DNA of 7,433 nucleotides, taken from NCBI GenBank assembly GCA_030045175.1, contig JASIBM010000474.1:1-7433 (forward strand), written 5' to 3'. Positions 5,436 through 7,433 of the stretch are shown here, piece after piece; within the stretch, counting starts at the first letter, position 1, and each line of letters begins with the position of its first letter. This stretch comes from Streptosporangiaceae bacterium. Its GTDB lineage: Bacteria > Actinomycetota > Actinomycetes > Streptosporangiales > Streptosporangiaceae. The notes beneath the pieces were generated by a model. The model searched no databases. It had not been told where the DNA came from and worked only from the letters and a program-made list of their open reading frames with translations. The translations under genes and the position numbers were made by a program.

Positions 5436-5490
5436 CTCGTGATCGGCAAGCTCATGCGGTGAGCGTCCGGCGAAGGATGCGAGGAGGGCC

Positions 5491-5988
5491 ATGGCGCCAG
5501 CGAAGATAGAGGCCGAACAGCCGCAAGAGGTCAACAAACAGCAGCAAGAGATCAAGGAGATTGCTGCAGGTTTGGACGGCGCAATCTTCGCTGATAGCTC
5601 GCTCGGCTTGGCCACGCAGTCCAGCATGCTCGCCGATGTAGATCAGTTGCGCTCAGCAGCACTTGGTCAGCCTGACACACCCGGCGGAGTCGCCCCAAGC
5701 CCAGATGCTCAGGAGCTTGCACAGTCCAAGCTCCTAGCGATGGCACGCGCGGCTGAGATCCCGAGTCTAGACGCTGCCGCGAAAGCGCTCGCGGGCATCA
5801 CCACGCTGGTAACAGGCCTGTTCATAGGTATCGGCTTTCAAACAGGCGACTTTGTGCGCATGATCCGTGACTTCTGGGGGCAAGGCTTCACGTTCTTGCT
5901 GTTGGCTAGCTTTGCAATATTGCTCGGTACTTTTGCTGTGCAATCGACGCGTACCGATCGCGAAAGTATTTGTGGTTTGAACGAATAG
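5491..5988 (+). CDS. Two-helix membrane protein, N-terminal part of a probably split three-helix protein
   Basis: The product is 165 residues. The first 95 are cytoplasmic: a Glu/Gln/Lys-rich, coiled-coil-like start (EAEQPQEVNKQQQEIKEI, 7-24), a region with small residues, a Pro/Gly linker (60-72) and a helix. Two membrane segments follow, at about 99-117 (ALAGITTLVTGLFIGIGF) and 132-150 (FTFLLLASFAILLGTFAV). After TRTDR (153-157) the frame runs only eight more residues. A -1 shift there would continue into the overlapping frame that starts with a third membrane segment. AGGAGG (5482-5487) lies only three bases before the ATG, a tight spacing. Of the first 60 codons, 39 end in G or C against 47 in the methyltransferase, suggesting different ancestry. 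No family is recognised. Confidence 0.6.
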   Translation: MAPAKIEAEQPQEVNKQQQEIKEIAAGLDGAIFADSSLGLATQSSMLADVDQLRSAALGQPDTPGGVAPSPDAQELAQSKLLAMARAAEIPSLDAAAKALAGITTLVTGLFIGIGFQTGDFVRMIRDFWGQGFTFLLLASFAILLGTFAVQSTRTDRESICGLNE

Positions 5989-6410
5989 CAGTGTATTTTG
6001 GCATCGCGTGCGCCGCCGTGGCATTCGGTCTGGCTTCATGGGGTATCTCTCAGGGCGCCAGCGCGGGACCAACGCGCCCGACCATTTCCACGTCGTTCGA
6101 CACCACTTCAAGCACTCCTACGCTCATCGTCTCAGTGAATAGCTCGGATGTACCACGCTCGGAGCACATGAACGTAACGATATGGGGCAATGGCGCGCAC
6201 GGCTGGACGGTACTCAGTTATCTCGTCACCGGCCCAACCAGTGATGGCACTGTCGCTGCGAACATGACGGTCGACAACGTAGCTACCTACTCTCAGGTTG
6301 AAGCCACAGCATCTTTGTCCTCAGCAGAAGTTGCAATCCCTGCAGTTCCGCCCAGCGTTTGCCCAGCTAATACATCGTGCGACCTCTTGGTCGGTTCCGC
6401 CTCATCGTGA
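5970..6410 (+). CDS. Membrane-anchored extracellular beta-rich protein, C-terminal part of the split protein
   Basis: This frame overlaps the previous one by 19 bases. As a separate gene it could start at TTG 5970 (146 residues) or at GTG 5991, three bases after the upstream stop; neither has a good RBS. From the TTG start, residues 5-26 form a membrane segment (IAVYFGIACAAVAFGLASWGIS). The rest is Ser/Thr-rich and beta-like, with alternating hydrophobics (TLIVSVNSS, MNVTIWGNG, WTVLSYLVTGP, VEATASL), as in an Ig-like sandwich. It ends with C131 and C137, which could form a disulfide outside the cell. Topology suits continuation of the upstream protein: two helices bring the chain back inside, the third takes it out. 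Alternatives are a translationally coupled pair, a gene broken by a one-base deletion, or a sequencing error. Confidence 0.55.
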   Translation: MWFERIAVYFGIACAAVAFGLASWGISQGASAGPTRPTISTSFDTTSSTPTLIVSVNSSDVPRSEHMNVTIWGNGAHGWTVLSYLVTGPTSDGTVAANMTVDNVATYSQVEATASLSSAEVAIPAVPPSVCPANTSCDLLVGSASS

Positions 6411-6470
6411 GTGCCAACAACGACTCCCTCAAAGTAGCCGATGCTTGATGACGACTGCGACCCACGTTTC

Positions 6471-6497
6471 GCCGCTAGACGTCGTCGCTCTAACGGC
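6471..6497. terminator. Imperfect hairpin between convergent membrane genes
   Basis: GCCGCTAGA (6471-6479) and TCTAACGGC (6489-6497) pair at eight of nine positions around a nine-base loop. The site lies between the stop at 6410 and the minus-strand stop at 6512. No T tract is present on either side, so termination is inferred from position. Confidence 0.35.
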
Positions 6498-6511
6498 GGC
6501 ACAAATCCTGA

Positions 6512-7234
6512 TCAGAGGTCTTCGACTTCGACGGGTCGTTTCGGATTCGCATCGACATTAAGTTTACCAGACCGGCTGGAGAATCGCAGCTTGTACTCCC
6601 AGCTCGCGCGGTACTGCAGGGGTGCCCGGGTATTCCCATATTGAACTGTCAGCTTAAAGCAGCCCTCTCCCTCGTGCCAGCCAGAGGGGAGGCCACGCAC
6701 GGTCAGATACCCGTATGTGGTGGACTTGTTGGGCGCGATAACTGTTTCTTGACTCCCTAGAGGGCCTTTGTCAGCGGGCTTCCCTGCGATATCGATGTAG
6801 ACAAGTTCAAATTTACTGCGCACGGGCCACTCTGAGTCATTCCTTAGACCCAGCGTGAGTTCCACATCGACTGTGCCATTGGTGCCAGTTCTGGGTTCGC
6901 CGGACACGCCAGTGACACGAAGGGCCCCGCGTAGCTTATCGGACCATCGGCTCATCTCGGATCGCGCGCTGTCCCGCTCCTCGCGCGCGCTGTCCCGCTC
7001 CTTGCGAACGTCATGAAAGGCCCAGAACATCGCGACCAGGAGGCCCGCAGCCAGCAGCGGCAGCCAGAGCCACAGCGGAATACTGAGGGGAACGGTCCTG
7101 GGCTCTGCGGTGGCGGCGAACACTGCATTGACGATCCCGAGGATGCCACCTACGACGCCGACCGTCACGGAGTACCAGTGGCGAATGATCTTACGACCAA
7201 ACTCGCGGATACTCTTGAGCACTTCATCCACCAT
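6512..7234 (-). CDS. Two-helix membrane protein with coiled coil and C-terminal beta-rich domain
   Basis: The product is 240 residues. A basic N-terminal helix (1-20) precedes membrane segments at about 22-42 and 53-72, joined by a short Thr/Pro loop. Both ends would then face the cytoplasm. Residues 74-100 are a charged coiled coil containing two identical heptads (ERDSAR at 79-84 and 86-91). Residues 105-225 look like a beta sandwich with alternating strands (TVDVELTLGLRND, KFELVYIDIAG, TTYGYLTVRGL, CFKLTVQYGN). No enzyme motif or known family is recognised. It may be a membrane-tethered binding or scaffold protein. The ATG at 7232-7234 has only a weak purine-rich leader (an AGGTGG motif is about 17 bases away), so it may be poorly translated or leaderless. 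It converges with the split membrane gene. Confidence 0.65.
   Translation of the reverse strand: MVDEVLKSIREFGRKIIRHWYSVTVGVVGGILGIVNAVFAATAEPRTVPLSIPLWLWLPLLAAGLLVAMFWAFHDVRKERDSAREERDSARSEMSRWSDKLRGALRVTGVSGEPRTGTNGTVDVELTLGLRNDSEWPVRSKFELVYIDIAGKPADKGPLGSQETVIAPNKSTTYGYLTVRGLPSGWHEGEGCFKLTVQYGNTRAPLQYRASWEYKLRFSSRSGKLNVDANPKRPVEVEDL
6963..7002 (-). repeat. 21-base coding repeat encoding a duplicated heptad
   Basis: The 19 bases at 6963-6981 recur exactly at 6984-7002, offset by 21 bases. On the coding strand they encode two consecutive copies of ERDSAR plus a preceding charged residue, one coiled-coil turn each. Exact identity at the DNA level suggests a recent slippage duplication that keeps the heptad phase. 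Confidence 0.7.
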
Positions 7235-7335
7235 GCCAGCTTAGCCGTAGACCCACCTAGAAATCGTCGTAAGGTCACTCGCTGTTAGTAGAGTTTTCGC
7301 CGGGCCGAGTCGACACTCTGCCAGCGAATAAGACT

Positions 7336-7433
7336 TCAGCCCGGGCTGCTCAGAATGAGCGCGACCCGCCGATGCGTATCCGAGCGGCCGGACGTCTCCA
7401 CGATGAGAGCCGGATCGCGTCGGTGGTGCGAGC
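7336..7433 (-). CDS. Possible C-terminal end of a gene running off the right edge
   Basis: On the minus strand a frame enters from the right edge and stops at TGA (7336-7338) after 31 complete codons. Twenty-five of these end in G or C, as in the coding DNA of this window. The peptide (PALIVETSGRSDTHRRVALI in its middle, ending SSPG) has two plausible beta strands. No family is recognised from so short a piece. An opposing plus-strand frame from ATG 7356 is also open but is Arg-rich and less protein-like. Confidence 0.35.
   Translation of the reverse strand, partial: SHHRRDPALIVETSGRSDTHRRVALILSSPG

Larger units (their letters stand above)
5036..5490. other. Intergenic region of 455 bases
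   Basis: It holds a perfect hairpin (5132-5151), an orphan RBS-like GGGAGG (5244-5249) followed by two tiny ORFs, and a candidate promoter (5408-5435) for the next gene. The two ORFs are TTG 5257 to TGA 5301 (14 residues) and ATG 5298 to TAA 5387 (29 residues), overlapping as ATGA. The frame running from the propeller region through 5301 is a shadow of the repeats at its 5' end. No longer gene is supported on either strand. Confidence 0.5.

Noticed and set aside
5956..5973. Programmed -1 frameshift signal at the split membrane gene
   Set aside because: No X-XXY-YYZ heptamer is in phase, so I keep the split as an observation without claiming programmed recoding.

Overview
The window is high-GC DNA from an actinomycete, most likely a filamentous soil type. 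The signs are strongly G/C-biased third codon positions, purine-rich ribosome binding sites (RBSs) and a mycothiol-dependent maleylpyruvate isomerase-family protein. No tRNA, rRNA, CRISPR array, transposase or integrase was found. It reads as ordinary-to-accessory chromosome with several uncharacterised envelope proteins.

Left part (1-2697). A short minus-strand ORF ends at base 1. A plus-strand mycothiol-dependent isomerase/DinB-like protein follows (361-1086). A 228-base gap then carries two copies of a 16-base operator-like repeat. Next come a very basic 92-residue protein (1315-1593), a doubtful small ORF that overlaps the next gene by 10 bases, and a class I SAM-dependent methyltransferase resembling CmoM/SmtA (1828-2697).

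Middle (2698-5035). A nested hairpin lies between the methyltransferase and a convergent single-pass membrane protein with a helical domain (minus strand, 2893-3366). About 560 bases without a convincing gene follow, containing two tandem inverted repeats just upstream of the next gene. That gene (3929-5035) encodes a secreted protein made of seven WAVG/WNG repeats, predicted to be a seven-bladed beta-propeller.

Right part (5036-7433). A 455-base gap holds a perfect hairpin, a strong RBS-like sequence in front of two tiny overlapping ORFs, and a sigma70-like promoter. Two overlapping reading frames follow (5491-5988 and 5970-6410). Together they look like one three-helix membrane protein with an extracellular beta domain, split by a -1 frame change. 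They converge on a minus-strand two-helix membrane protein with a coiled coil and a beta-rich domain (6512-7234). The C-terminal end of another minus-strand gene may enter at the right edge.

No shared pathway is visible. The theme from 2893 onward is envelope proteins: four genes, or three if the split one is a single locus, besides the secreted propeller, encode membrane anchors attached to helical or beta domains. The strongest candidates for something undescribed are the split three-helix protein with its convergent partner, and the regulatory repeats around the 92-residue basic protein.
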